64,000 bases of DNA from Anastatus disparis (GCA_017163975.1 JAFFSR010000085.1:124001-188000); one strand, 5' to 3'. Numbered from the stretch's first letter, positions 11,980-20,700 are shown. Numbers and translations are program-made. Notes: generated by a model from the sequence alone, not told the origin.

Positions 11980-12423
11980 TTATGCATAGCAAGTTTTTTC
12001 TATGAAATTCTTTACTATAGCATCATTTTTTTGCAAATTCTGCGAGAAATTTTCCAAGAATTTCTTGAAACCCAATCCGGTAGACATATAATACAGAAAC
12101 ATGATACAATAATGACCACAAACATTGGAATATTCGCTTTGTAAGCGTTTATTATTCCATCTAAATTTTTTACAATTTTGCTGAATACGTCGTAAATGTT
12201 GTTGAATTTGTGGTGGCTTACCAAGACTATCAAAGTACACACCTGTGTAATACTTATCAACGTATATGGCAACCCAGTGCGCACCACGCTGGTTATAATT
12301 TTGCGTATTAAGCACAAGCGCACAAGGTTTCACCCACATCAGAGGAATCCGATCCGCTGGATAAACGCCTACTGCGTGAAACTTGATCCTCATCAGATAT
12401 CGAACAATCTCTTTTGAATTCAT
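11980..12423 (-). CDS. PRO: Adenovirus-type maturation protease (adenain-like cysteine protease)
   Basis: The ATG at 12421-12423 (MNSKEIVRYL) is preferred to the upstream start at 12453, which would extend further into the preceding gene. The catalytic set of C5 adenain-like proteases is visible: His in GAHWVAIYVD (residue 49 from this start), Asp in YFDSLG (65), Gln in KRLQSE (95) and Cys in NVCGHYC (102). Known role: cleavage of capsid and core precursors during virion maturation. Length (about 147 aa) is on the short side for the family. It overlaps the end of the preceding gene and is intact, consistent with a capsid-forming element. Confidence 0.9.
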   Translation of the reverse strand: MNSKEIVRYLMRIKFHAVGVYPADRIPLMWVKPCALVLNTQNYNQRGAHWVAIYVDKYYTGVYFDSLGKPPQIQQHLRRIQQNCKKFRWNNKRLQSEYSNVCGHYCIMFLYYMSTGLGFKKFLENFSQNLQKNDAIVKNFIEKTCYA

Positions 12424-12952
12424 TGCGGAGAATTTCGAAAAATTCTTCCACAATCAGCGATTTCACGCTGGGGTTAAGTTTCAGTAGCCACTGTTTCAGA
12501 TTAGCAGCGTTATTTAGAGCACACACGTAATTTGAATACGATGATTTTATGTAATGATGCATACACTGTACACTGCTGAAATTCAAATTTCTAAAAGCTG
12601 GACAATCTTGTTTTTCTAAATTTTCAATCTTACAGGTGGTGAGCTTGGAAAGTAGTTCAAGCTTTTCTTGACCTCGCACGAAAATTACACGACAATGCTT
12701 GCAAATATCTTCCAAATTTTTGTATAATCTTTTTATCGATATATAACCTTCGTACCACTCCAGACCGTGATGATTCAGTGTCACCCAATTGTTCTGTCTC
12801 AAAGCATTTTTAGGTAAGCGTCTTAAATTACAAGGAGGCGCCACAATCCAATGAGCGATAAAGTTTTTATGAATAGAAAGTACAGCCACCTCCTTTGGAA
12901 TCAAACGGTTTTTGTTGTCCTTTAGAAACTGCACGTCAATCACCACGTCCAT
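12308..12952 (-). CDS. Conserved-looking Polinton protein, possible degenerate DEDD-exonuclease-like fold, about 214 aa
   Basis: The frame is open from 13009 with a GTG start, but a TATA-like CTATTTAAG (13009-13017) and TCAGTC initiator near 12981 place transcription start downstream, making the ATG at 12950-12952 (MDVVIDVQFL) the better choice. The layout recalls 3'-5' exonucleases: a beta-strand with D-V-Q where D-x-E is expected (residues 5-7), a middle RVIFVRGQEKLELL segment, CPAF, and a late H-H...CALNNAANLKQWL resembling the H-x-A-x-x-D helix. Key acidic residues are replaced, so I would not predict activity. It overlaps the protease start by about 115 bases. The exonuclease relation is inference; unknown is the safe label. 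Confidence 0.6.
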   Translation of the reverse strand: MDVVIDVQFLKDNKNRLIPKEVAVLSIHKNFIAHWIVAPPCNLRRLPKNALRQNNWVTLNHHGLEWYEGYISIKRLYKNLEDICKHCRVIFVRGQEKLELLSKLTTCKIENLEKQDCPAFRNLNFSSVQCMHHYIKSSYSNYVCALNNAANLKQWLLKLNPSVKSLIVEEFFEILRNEFKRDCSISDEDQVSRSRRLSSGSDSSDVGETLCACA

Positions 12953-13008
12953 ACTGTTTGCAATTAAAGTTGCTCGCCGACTGAGATGATAAAGATGGCT
13001 TTGCTCCA

Positions 13009-13017
13009 CTTAAATAG
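13009..13017 (-). promoter_or_regulatory. TATA-like box before the 214-aa gene
   Basis: CTATTTAAG on the minus strand lies about 28 bases upstream of TCAGTC, an arthropod initiator match. Confidence 0.4.
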
Positions 13018-13044
13018 CGAGAACTATATCCCCACCACTACTAC

Positions 13045-14346
13045 TTAACCGCTATAATCCACGACAACCTGTCTCGACGAGTCAATTTCGAGCAAATTGT
13101 CGTATTCAGCATAAATTATACAATTTACAGCGCCCTCTAGCGGGTCGTCGAATCTAACATCAATTCGTACATTACCATTTTTTATCAAATTCCAATGACT
13201 ACCATCACTCGCCGATAAATCAGGTGTCAAATCAAAAGCGAATAGGCAGTAACCGTTTGGATAGTCTTTACGGGTAATCGAGTTGCCTGAATTCATAAAG
13301 TGAATACCAGTGCCGGAAAAAAGTGTATGATAAGCATCAACGCACATTTTGCTATTTTTGAAATCTGGCTGTAAGGGTTTCGATGGCACTTGCATTCCAT
13401 CAACGTACAGACATAAAAAATTTATATTAAAATTCTTGAAATTAAACGGGTTAAGACTTTTATCTCCATTGTAAGCTTTATTCTCAACAAAACCGAGTAT
13501 AATTCTTTTTGGTAGTTGACCTAATATGACATTGTCGATTGTTTCCCCATGCACACCATTATGTAGTGTAACAGCCTTAACTTCTACACGTATCAGTGGG
13601 TATTTTGCAGTAGTCTGCGACAATAGTTTTTCGTGTGCTAGCACGAGTGGAGGATTTAATCTTACTCGACGCACAAAAAGCGTAGCCTCTGTAATATTTA
13701 CTGTGAAAGCACCAGCGGGATCCATGAGACAGAAACCATCACGAGAACGCACGAGCCTTACTCTAACTTCAACACCACCCAGTAATAATTTGTCTTGATT
13801 AAAAACATCACAATGTAAATGGCCGAGTAAATCAATCTTTCTGTTAACCATAAGCGCTTTACGCTGGCTGAGACCTGTATTACCACCTGTGGTATCGTCC
13901 ATTTTTCCTGCTGTATCATCGTACCACAATCCACTCGTTAAATGAGACTTTTTAGCTGTTGGGCCATAATTTAGTAATGTTTCAATGTAAGCTCTGTATG
14001 CATAAGCATTGTTTGATGGTGAAACAGGTTTCTGATTGAATAGCACGTCGACTTGATTGAACAACGAATGCAAAAGATTATTTATTGGTCCAACGTTCGG
14101 ATCTTTAGGTGGTTCAGCACTAGTGCATGTTACACTGACACTCACACTTAACATTGTGTGAGCCAAGTCTAGATACTCAGTGTTGCCAGGGATGGTAAAT
14201 TCAATTGGTGATTGGTCGTTAAGTGAAGATATCGGTTTGTACTGAACCCAGTAAGAGCCTTCAATTGCAGTCTGTGTCGAAGGTAATTCAAAAAGTGATA
14301 ATTCTGACTTGATCGACTGACAAGATTCTGTATGCAACAGCGCCAT
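13045..14346 (-). CDS. MCP: Major capsid protein, double jelly-roll
   Basis: A 433-aa intact ORF with ATG start. It closely resembles the Polinton major capsid protein family often labelled F54H12.2-like in nematode and arthropod annotations; the N-terminal block with ELPSTQTAIEGSYWVQYKP, and EFTIPGNTEYLDLAHTMLSV, are typical. Known role: trimeric double-jelly-roll capsomer, related to adenovirus hexon and virophage capsid proteins. Length fits the family. It follows the core-like protein by nine bases and precedes the 214-aa gene. No stops or frame breaks, unlike integrase and polymerase. Confidence 0.92.
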   Translation of the reverse strand: MALLHTESCQSIKSELSLFELPSTQTAIEGSYWVQYKPISSLNDQSPIEFTIPGNTEYLDLAHTMLSVSVSVTCTSAEPPKDPNVGPINNLLHSLFNQVDVLFNQKPVSPSNNAYAYRAYIETLLNYGPTAKKSHLTSGLWYDDTAGKMDDTTGGNTGLSQRKALMVNRKIDLLGHLHCDVFNQDKLLLGGVEVRVRLVRSRDGFCLMDPAGAFTVNITEATLFVRRVRLNPPLVLAHEKLLSQTTAKYPLIRVEVKAVTLHNGVHGETIDNVILGQLPKRIILGFVENKAYNGDKSLNPFNFKNFNINFLCLYVDGMQVPSKPLQPDFKNSKMCVDAYHTLFSGTGIHFMNSGNSITRKDYPNGYCLFAFDLTPDLSASDGSHWNLIKNGNVRIDVRFDDPLEGAVNCIIYAEYDNLLEIDSSRQVVVDYSG

Positions 14347-14355
14347 CTTGAAATT

Positions 14356-14874
14356 TTAATTTTCAAAAATATCTCTAGCTACACGTGCTTTCTTATTCTG
14401 CTTCTTCTTCTTTTTCGTAACTTTATCACTTTTCGAGCGTTTAGCCGCTGAGGTGTTTGTAGTGCCAGGTGCACTCGACGACTGAGTTGATGATGTCTCG
14501 TTCTTCTTTTTATATTCTGATTCCTCCCCTTCTTTCGCACTTGACTCACCCAAGAGCAATTTGTCCAGAACAACGTCAGCTTTTCTTTTGAGATTTTTAC
14601 CACTCTCGCGAATGCGCTGTTTGGTCGCCTCTTTGACCGGTCTGCCACCTAGAGTGACATCATCTAGGATATTTTTACCCGCTCGGAGAGCCTCCTTACC
14701 GACCACTTTTGCACCTTGTTTGATCTTCGGTACAGCTGCTCGGAAGAGGTCTTTCAAAAAACTACCTACTCCTGCACCCGACTGGTGATAACCAAAACAA
14801 GGTTTATCAACTGTAACACACTTACCCCCACCACCAATCATTTGGTTATTGAAAAAATCTTCAAACACAGGCAT
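14356..14874 (-). CDS. Basic core-like protein (adenovirus pX-like)
   Basis: 172 aa, ATG start one base after the stop of the penton-like gene. The N-terminus has a Gly-rich patch, then a Gly/Ala/Lys amphipathic segment (GVGSFLKDLFRAAVPKIK and KEALRAGKNILDDV), then RESGKNLKRK, followed by a Ser/Thr-rich linker and a strongly basic tail (KKKKKQNKK). This arrangement is standard in Polintons and adintoviruses, where it has been compared with adenovirus late core/membrane-active peptides. The likely role is DNA condensation or membrane interaction in the virion; that is inference from composition and position between the two capsid genes. Confidence 0.75.
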   Translation of the reverse strand: MPVFEDFFNNQMIGGGGKCVTVDKPCFGYHQSGAGVGSFLKDLFRAAVPKIKQGAKVVGKEALRAGKNILDDVTLGGRPVKEATKQRIRESGKNLKRKADVVLDKLLLGESSAKEGEESEYKKKNETSSTQSSSAPGTTNTSAAKRSKSDKVTKKKKKQNKKARVARDIFEN

Positions 14875-14875
14875 T

Positions 14876-15706
14876 TTATCGGATGCGCTTAAAGTGAAGC
14901 GTTACAGTCAGCGTACCGTAGTCGAATGGAATGGGAAATCCGTGTTCGTCTCTTATATCTATTTCTATCGACTGAAACGCTGAAGACAGCAGTGGTAGGT
15001 ACATGGGTGGTGAAAAGTTTTTAATTTCAACACCTCCGTAAACGTAGTCACGCAAATGAACCGAGACTATATGTAGTAAGCTCGTGCGCATGTCACCTGT
15101 TACATAAGGCTGGCAAATGTTGCTGTAAACCATGAGCACGGTTGGTAACCCGTTCACAAGATTTGCCGGTCGATTACCGGCAATGTAGTGCTCTTTATTA
15201 CCTTTGCAAGAGAAAATTGGTACATTTTCCAAACCTAAAATTCTAAGTAATTTTTCCGATAGGGTAAACGTGTGCATATAAGTTGTACAATCTTCACCAC
15301 ATCGACATATAATCTGTACATAGCCACCAGCGCGGATTTCAAAATATAAATGATTTTTCACATTCTCGAGACTATTTATTTCTTCTAAGAGACTTTCAAT
15401 GTCACGGTAAACACCAGGTTTAATGCGGGCAAACACCTCGGCCTTCTGTTGAGTCTCCTCCTCTGTTTCTCGCAAAACATTCGCCACGTCAAGTTTGGAT
15501 GTCTTAACAGAAATCACCCCCTCACGCTCTACCACTGATATATGCTGAAATGTGAGAGGTATTTGAATTTCCGTGAGTCCTACACACCAGTCGCCATGAA
15601 GATAAAAATTTTGTGATAGTTGTGTTGTAAAATGTGTCGCCACATTATGTGGAAAGACAAACTTGCTGCTGTTGCTCGGTAAAACCATGTAAAATTCATC
15701 GTTCAT
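14876..15706 (-). CDS. mCP: Minor capsid (penton-like) protein
   Basis: 276 aa, ATG start overlapping the integrase stop by four bases (ATGA). The N-terminus (YMVLPSNSS, then FPHNVATHFTTQL and WCVGLTEIQIP) is the signature of the Polinton minor capsid protein, modelled as a single jelly-roll penton homologue occupying capsid vertices. The C-terminal FDYGTLTVTLHFKRIR ending is also typical. Intact, and adjacent to the core-like and major capsid genes as in other Polintons. Confidence 0.88.
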   Translation of the reverse strand: MNDEFYMVLPSNSSKFVFPHNVATHFTTQLSQNFYLHGDWCVGLTEIQIPLTFQHISVVEREGVISVKTSKLDVANVLRETEEETQQKAEVFARIKPGVYRDIESLLEEINSLENVKNHLYFEIRAGGYVQIICRCGEDCTTYMHTFTLSEKLLRILGLENVPIFSCKGNKEHYIAGNRPANLVNGLPTVLMVYSNICQPYVTGDMRTSLLHIVSVHLRDYVYGGVEIKNFSPPMYLPLLSSAFQSIEIDIRDEHGFPIPFDYGTLTVTLHFKRIR

Positions 15707-16812
15707 TGTAAATTTTTTAAATCTTTAGCTTCTATCCAAGAATTGAATTTTTCTGGGTACCCCCTCCAACTGACCAAATATTGTTTCTTCGACCCCCTAC
15801 CTTTGCTCTTCAAAACCTCATCAACCTCAAACGCTTCGCTATCTAAATCTTTGCGCACTCTGCTCAACTGTTCTTCGTAAAAATATCCGTCAATTTTTTC
15901 TCCATCAAGATCTGTCAAAATATAGACGGGTGGTTGTTGTCTTGTGTCGACTCTTATAATTTTAAACAGCTCTAGAGTCCAGCCACCCTCGTATGCTTAC
16001 CTGAAGGCTGTCTTGGCACGACTGACACGAACCAGATAGCCAACGCTGTATTTAGCTACTCGAAACGGCTGTTTTTCGCTGTAACGCAACGTCAAATTTT
16101 GACGTACCACGTGAGCATTATATAAGTTGACTTTGGAAGGGGGCATTTTTATGGCACTGTGCCACGACTCGTTGTAACACGTCACAATTTTTTGCAAAAC
16201 GTCTATATAACGTCTTGTGCGCGAGTGAGTAAAGTATCGCCAGATACGACCTTTGAGAGTTCGAATAAAACGTTCGGCAATGGCTGCCTTTATATCAGGG
16301 TCTCTGATGACTCGATAGGTAATATGTTTCTTTTTTAGCACCTCTTACACCTCTCGACCGATAAACTCTTTACCTTTATCAGTCTGTAGATAAATAGGAT
16401 GTCTATCATTACATCGTGATAAAATTTTGTCTAATGCTACAGCGACGCTTTGACTGGTTTTGTCGAGAAGAGGCTCTACCCAGGCAAACTTTGAAAGTGC
16501 ATCAATGACAATGAGAATATAGCTGTATCCATCATTGTAGGTTTTAAGTGATCTAAAATCTGCCAAGTCAGCTTCCCACACTTCAAAGGGGCTAAAAACG
16601 TTGTAATGTCGACGAGGAAAACGATGTCTCACAAGTTTGTGTAAGGTATGTGCATCCTGACTCTCCAACCATTTGGCAATGGTATTGTTATCAAATTTTT
16701 TGGGTTTCGCGTGTTTCAGTAGATGAGCACCAGCGTACGCTGATGGTGCAGAAAGATTATAGTAATAATGCTCAAGATCGTCCGGCTTTTTCGCCTCCTT
16801 CTTCTTTTTCAT
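15703..16812 (-). pseudogene. INT: Retroviral-type DDE integrase with C-terminal chromodomain, interrupted by two in-frame TAA codons
   Basis: One reading frame of 370 codons from ATG (16810-16812) to TGA. The zinc-binding-like N-terminal region is followed by the core with D82 (WEADLADF), D145 (LQTDKGKEF) and E180 (AAIAERF), then a C-terminal domain and a chromodomain (about codons 310-365; YLVSWRGYPEKFNSWIEAKDL). TAA codons at 16345-16347 and 15997-15999 split it into three open stretches with no frame change and with conserved sequence on both sides, so these look like recent nonsense mutations. Known role: integration into the host chromosome; the chromodomain may bias target choice. The second stop sits in CAG|GTAAGC, a splice-donor match, but no suitable acceptor follows. 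Overlaps the phospholipase gene by 41 bases. Confidence 0.92.
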
Positions 16813-17281
16813 TGCTCCTCCTTCTCCCCCTCTTACAAACTAGCTTTTTCTCTCTCTTTTGCTGTCTTTTAAATGTATTTTTAATGCGTTTCAAAAATTT
16901 ATCAAACGCAATTTTGCTGACCATGCACAAAACAGTAATACCAGCTGCAGTCTTTTCATTACCATCCGCAGTCTCCGAGAGCATGCGTGAAAATGCTCGT
17001 TCAGCCAGCAGTCTGTCGGCTTTTATATGATTCGTTATTTTTTTATTTGAATATGAAATATCGTGCTCTAGACAGGCATTGTCAAGAGGATTTTTTCCTC
17101 TCTGACCACGTCTGAGACGCTCTTCGAGATGCGTGCCAGGGCCGAGAAACTGGTAGCCTGGTAGATGCATTTCAAAGGGTACAACCGAAATCAATCGGTC
17201 TATAATAGTACCAGTTTTCTCCCCCTCCTCCTCCTCCTCCCCCTCCATCACTTCCTTCCATGCTTTCACATATGGTCCCAT
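16772..17281 (-). CDS. Parvovirus VP1-like protein with phospholipase A2 domain
   Basis: 169 aa, ATG start overlapping the previous gene by 16 bases. After an acidic stretch (EGEEEEEGEK) comes a PLA2 core: the calcium-loop motif YQFLGPGT (GPG at 47-49), R-R-G at 57-59, NPLDNAC, and the catalytic HD pair in CLEHDISYS (His73, Asp74). This is the parvoviral VP1 unique-region phospholipase architecture, where the enzyme helps virions escape endosomes; VP1-like proteins are reported in adintoviruses. The C-terminus is basic (KRQQKREKK, KRGRRR), resembling a nuclear localisation signal. Intact. The virion role is inferred from family knowledge. Confidence 0.87.
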   Translation of the reverse strand: MGPYVKAWKEVMEGEEEEEGEKTGTIIDRLISVVPFEMHLPGYQFLGPGTHLEERLRRGQRGKNPLDNACLEHDISYSNKKITNHIKADRLLAERAFSRMLSETADGNEKTAAGITVLCMVSKIAFDKFLKRIKNTFKRQQKREKKLVCKRGRRRSNEKEEGGEKAGRS

Positions 17282-17784
17282 TTTAGCTGTTCGAGGCGAC
17301 TCTTTTTTACAGGGGTTGATGGTGTAGCTGCCAACTCGCTACCAACTTTTTTACGCTTTTTCGCACTCTCGACTTCTTTCTCCTTTACGCTCGTTAGACC
17401 AGTAGCTGTTGAAGAATAATAACCTTCGTTTTCTGACGACGATGACAGCGGTAAATCAGGGCTATGAGATGTAATCTTACGCCACAGTTGATCGTTACCA
17501 ATGAATTCTCGAGGTATGCTAACTTGTCGCAAGACGCGTGCAAACTGTTTGTACCCGCGCGGTGGTGGTCTTTTTCTACTTCTCATAGCTTCGTTCATTA
17601 AATCGATAATATTAGCACCCTCGACAACAGTGCCATCTAGCTTGATTATACCACGACTATCCCATTCAATATTACCAGCTTGCCGCAAATATCTAATGAG
17701 ATGTCTAGCATTACTTTGAAATTTCTGCGGTACCGACTGGACAAGCTGTTCGTCGTCGATTTCGTCATTATTGTCTGTACCCAT
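17266..17784 (-). CDS. Conserved Polinton protein of unknown function, 172 aa
   Basis: ATG start. A folded-looking N-terminal domain (about residues 10-110) carries NARHLIRYLRQAGNIEWDSRG, GANIIDLMNEAMRSRK, then PRGYKQFARVLRQVSIPREFIG, a pattern I recognise as recurring in Polintons and related viruses next to the VP1-like gene. The second half is Ser-rich, then basic (KKRKKVGSE), with a short hydrophobic/aromatic end (LEQLKWDHM). No enzymatic motif. It may be a structural or DNA-associated protein; function not known to me. Confidence 0.7.
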   Translation of the reverse strand: MGTDNNDEIDDEQLVQSVPQKFQSNARHLIRYLRQAGNIEWDSRGIIKLDGTVVEGANIIDLMNEAMRSRKRPPPRGYKQFARVLRQVSIPREFIGNDQLWRKITSHSPDLPLSSSSENEGYYSSTATGLTSVKEKEVESAKKRKKVGSELAATPSTPVKKSRLEQLKWDHM

Positions 17785-17825
17785 CGTCGTTTCCGTTTCT
17801 AATAATGTTGTCTCGTTTGGACGTA

Positions 17826-18095
17826 TTATACTCCTATTTTCATCCTTCTCCTCCCTCTTAGATGCAAGTAACGCTGCAAGATTTGTTGATATTGCAGAGA
17901 TTTTTGACGCTCATCACCCGTAGAATGTAAAATTTTACTCATTTCTTCGTCAAGGCGTGTCGTGGCTGTACCAGGTGTCTGGACACTGGATGGTGGTGTT
18001 GTATGATTGGTAGTTGGTACGTCGTGCTGCTGCTGCAGCCACTGTTGCTCCAAGCACTCTTGCGGTACTAAAATCATTTTTCTTGCGTACTCCAT
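17826..18095 (-). CDS. Small conserved Polinton protein, 89 aa
   Basis: ATG start, overlapping the upstream gene by 22 bases. It has the pattern seen in other Polintons: an N-terminal ARKMILVPQECLEQ, a Gln/Thr/Pro linker, then LDEEMSKIL and YQQILQRYLHLRGR, followed by a basic end. Probably two short helices joined by a disordered linker. No known function. It sits between the 114-aa protein and the 172-aa protein in an overlapping cluster likely transcribed together. Confidence 0.65.
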   Translation of the reverse strand: MEYARKMILVPQECLEQQWLQQQHDVPTTNHTTPPSSVQTPGTATTRLDEEMSKILHSTGDERQKSLQYQQILQRYLHLRGRRRMKIGV

Positions 18096-18418
18096 GCCGA
18101 TAAAACAGGTTTCACAATTAGCCGTAGTAGATATGCTGATTTTACCACCAATTTCCTTTTTACCTCCAAAATACCCGGTTTAGCGAGTTTTCGCAACAGT
18201 GGTGCGACTTTTCGCAATTGTTTCTTATAATATTTGCTGAGTGGAATATTTCCACGTAAAATGTTCAAAGCACACTCGCAAATGTACGTTATAAGTTTGG
18301 AATTTGCTTCGCGTAATATGGCCTTGAGTTGAGAAAGTTCGATTTTACACAAAACATGTAGCCGAGTCCAGTACTTTTCTGGAATTGGTCTGCTACGACT
18401 ACGTCTCACCGGCTCCAT
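18074..18418 (-). CDS. Small basic helical Polinton protein, 114 aa
   Basis: Starts at an ATG that overlaps the ATPase stop by one base (TAATG), a typical coupled junction. Strongly basic, all-helical by composition; the core ICECALNILRGNIPLSKYY followed by KQLRKVAPLLRKLAKPG and a C-terminal LLRLIVKPVLS is a pattern recurring in Polinton-type elements. The role is unknown; packaging or DNA binding is possible given charge and pairing with the ATPase. Confidence 0.65.
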   Translation of the reverse strand: MEPVRRSRSRPIPEKYWTRLHVLCKIELSQLKAILREANSKLITYICECALNILRGNIPLSKYYKKQLRKVAPLLRKLAKPGILEVKRKLVVKSAYLLRLIVKPVLSAWSTQEK

Positions 18419-19095
18419 TACAATCGCACGACTGGTACATTATTCGAGCTAGCACCAGCTTTTATGGGTTTGCAACGAGGCACATAAACGTACTGATGTT
18501 TGTCGAACGGAAATATACAAGTACGAAATCTCACGTTTTCCGGCGTACCCTGTTTCAGATCTATGAACAAATAGCCGTGTGGTTGTGCTGTGGCATCGAT
18601 ATATGCCTCTTGCAAAAAACGAGGCTCCTCGGGGCAGACTTGGCGCGCCAGATGATTTATTTGCGCTCGATCTCGCGGATTTTTAAATACCACGATGTAA
18701 TTAGAGTTTAAAGAAATTTCTCGCTGACCTTGATGAAAGAGATTTTGCGAGATAAAGATGACGCTCAAGTTATTGTGATGACTGCCTTTGGTAAAGAGAT
18801 TTACTACAGCTCTGTTGGACGATTCTCTCATCAGATCGTCAAGAATCAAGAGTTTTGCTCGTGGATCATTGGCATAGTCTTCGCTCTTTGGTAAACCCTC
18901 GTGAAATTCGATACCCTCGGCCAACTCCTTGTAAATTGGCTGCCACTCGGTATAGTACAAGAGTATACGCTCGAATTTTGTATCACTCATGCGATCAATG
19001 TAATGCAAAAAATTCTTCACGAATACCGTTTTACCACACGAGCTGGGTCCACAAATCATCAAAGTCCACGGATGCACCCACCTGCAAACATCCAT
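18418..19095 (-). CDS. ATP: FtsK/HerA-type genome-packaging ATPase (A32-like)
   Basis: 225 aa. Walker A GPSSCGKT at residues 16-23 and Walker B LLILDDL at 82-88, followed by a sensor-like VIFISQNLFHQG and an arginine-rich NPRDRAQINHLARQ. This is the standard Polinton packaging ATPase that pumps DNA into capsids. The chosen start is the ATG at 19093-19095. An alternative: a GAG|GTTAGT donor near 19132 and TTTGCAG|GTGGG acceptor near 19083 would remove about 49 bases and give a start at an upstream ATG with nearly the same protein; the intron would be very short. Intact. Confidence 0.93.
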   Translation of the reverse strand: MDVCRWVHPWTLMICGPSSCGKTVFVKNFLHYIDRMSDTKFERILLYYTEWQPIYKELAEGIEFHEGLPKSEDYANDPRAKLLILDDLMRESSNRAVVNLFTKGSHHNNLSVIFISQNLFHQGQREISLNSNYIVVFKNPRDRAQINHLARQVCPEEPRFLQEAYIDATAQPHGYLFIDLKQGTPENVRFRTCIFPFDKHQYVYVPRCKPIKAGASSNNVPVVRL

Positions 19096-19127
19096 GTTAC
19101 CGTCGCTGCTGCTAAACTTCTATTACT

Positions 19128-19433
19128 AACCTCATCGAATTCTCGAACCACTCTACATATACGATCATTAAGAGTGATGAGCAAGAGTGGGGGCGGCGGC
19201 GGCGCGCGCATGTGCGAGCAGTATCGTGCTGGCGCTGGCCAATCGTTTAGCTGATTAGCCATATAGCTGGCTGACGCCAGCATTATTCCGCTCTTTAGCT
19301 ATATGGCTGAAAGAGCCAAATAAGTATTAATCACCTACTCATAATTAATACCCCCACCCCCACCACCACCACCACCATTTATAGTATAAAATTAAAAGCG
19401 TTGGTAAACGGTCAGTGCTGGTTAGTCTTGAAA
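19128..19433. promoter_or_regulatory. Probable promoter region of the ATPase-capsid gene cluster
   Basis: TACTATAAAT on the minus strand at about 19377-19386 matches the TATA context before the right-end accessory gene (26673-26680). A dyad (AGCCATATAGCT / AGCTATATGGCT, about 19256-19305) and a GC-rich GGCGGCGGCGGCGCGCGC patch at 19193-19210 lie between it and the ATG. The arrangement suggests a late promoter, by inference. Confidence 0.4.
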
Positions 19434-19692
19434 AAAATAAAAAAAAAAACTTTTTAATGTACTACGTTTTTATAATGAACCAAAAAGTATAAAATAATGT
19501 GTAATGAAATGAAAAGTGAATAATGATTTGAAATAAAAAAACGTGGGGCGCATGTTTATTATTATGTATTGTATGCGCCCCACGTTTTTTTATTTCAAAT
19601 CATTATTCACTTTTCATTTCATTACACATTATTTTATACTTTTTGGTTCATTATAAAAACGTAGTACATTAAAAAGTTTTTTTTTTTATTTT
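19434..19692. repeat. Near-perfect 120-bp-armed palindrome
   Basis: Arms 19434-19553 and 19573-19692 appear to be exact inverted copies, separated by 19 bases. The tip is ACGTGGGGCGCAT / ATGCGCCCCACGT and the outer part is poly-A/poly-T. It lies between the divergently oriented ATPase and PPP1R15-like genes. It could be a recent hairpin insertion, a replication or packaging structure, or a hairpin-RNA source. Exact identity of long arms implies recent origin or gene conversion. Confidence 0.85.
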
Positions 19693-19739
19693 AATATTAT
19701 TTTATACTTTTTAGTTCAATTAATTAAAAACTTAATTTC

Positions 19740-20650
19740 ATGAGTATATCCCTCTAAATATATTAATATATATATATATATATATATAAATTTTATCGTG
19801 TTGTCCAACAGTGCATATTATATAGCATATATATTGTTATCAAGGGACTAAAACGTGTTTCATCTATTTTTTTAGAGAACACGTAATCGCATGCTGAGTT
19901 TCCCGCCATTTTGACGATAATGACGCTATTAGAAATTCAACCAAAATTTATTGTTTTATGCATTGATAGACCATAAAATGAATAAAATACAGTCTCAAAT
20001 TTTATATGTACAATACAAAATGCTGTAATTTATGTCTAATTGCAATATGAGAAGTTAAAGAATTTTAAAAATTTTCGAAGATGGTTAGACACTAATGTTA
20101 AAAGTATATCTATATATAAAATCTTCAAAATTTCAATTTTTCCAATATCTCCGTATATAATTCTATTAATATATTTTTCGGTGGGAATATATATTTAATT
20201 ATATTATCCAACAATGCATGCAAAAATATAATATTGAATATATTAATATATTAATATATTTGATATATTAATATATTAATATATTAATATATTTTTTATT
20301 TAATATATTAATATATTAATATATTACTATATTAATATATTACTATATTTGATATATTAATATATTAATATATTAATATATTAATATATTAATATATCAA
20401 AAGAAGATTTTTAAAATTTTCGAAGATGTTTAGACACTAATGTTAAAAGTGTATCTATAAATAAAATCTTCAAATCTTCAATTTTGCCAACATCTCCGTA
20501 TATGATTGAATATATTAATATATTGTTCGGTAGATATATATATTTTTTTTATAATATTGCATTGTCATCCAGTTCCGAGCTATATTTAAAATTTCAAGTC
20601 TCTAGCTCATCAGGAAGTTAGTTTACAATCGGTTGCAAAATTCGTACCGA

Positions 20651-20693
<43 letters not shown>

Positions 20694-20700
20694 CCAAAGC
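19740..20700. repeat. AT-rich repeat region with duplicated segment and ACAG microsatellite
   Basis: AATATATT repeats dominate 20220-20400. A ~115-bp unit (TTAGACACTAATGTTAAAAG... to CTCCGTATATA) occurs at about 20080-20195 and again at about 20425-20540. (ACAG)n lies at 20652-20692. No coding sequence seen. Confidence 0.65.

Noticed and set aside
15900..16002. Intron removing the second integrase stop (CAG|GTAAGC donor)
   Set aside because: No acceptor at a workable distance, and the sequence after the stop continues the conserved integrase frame.
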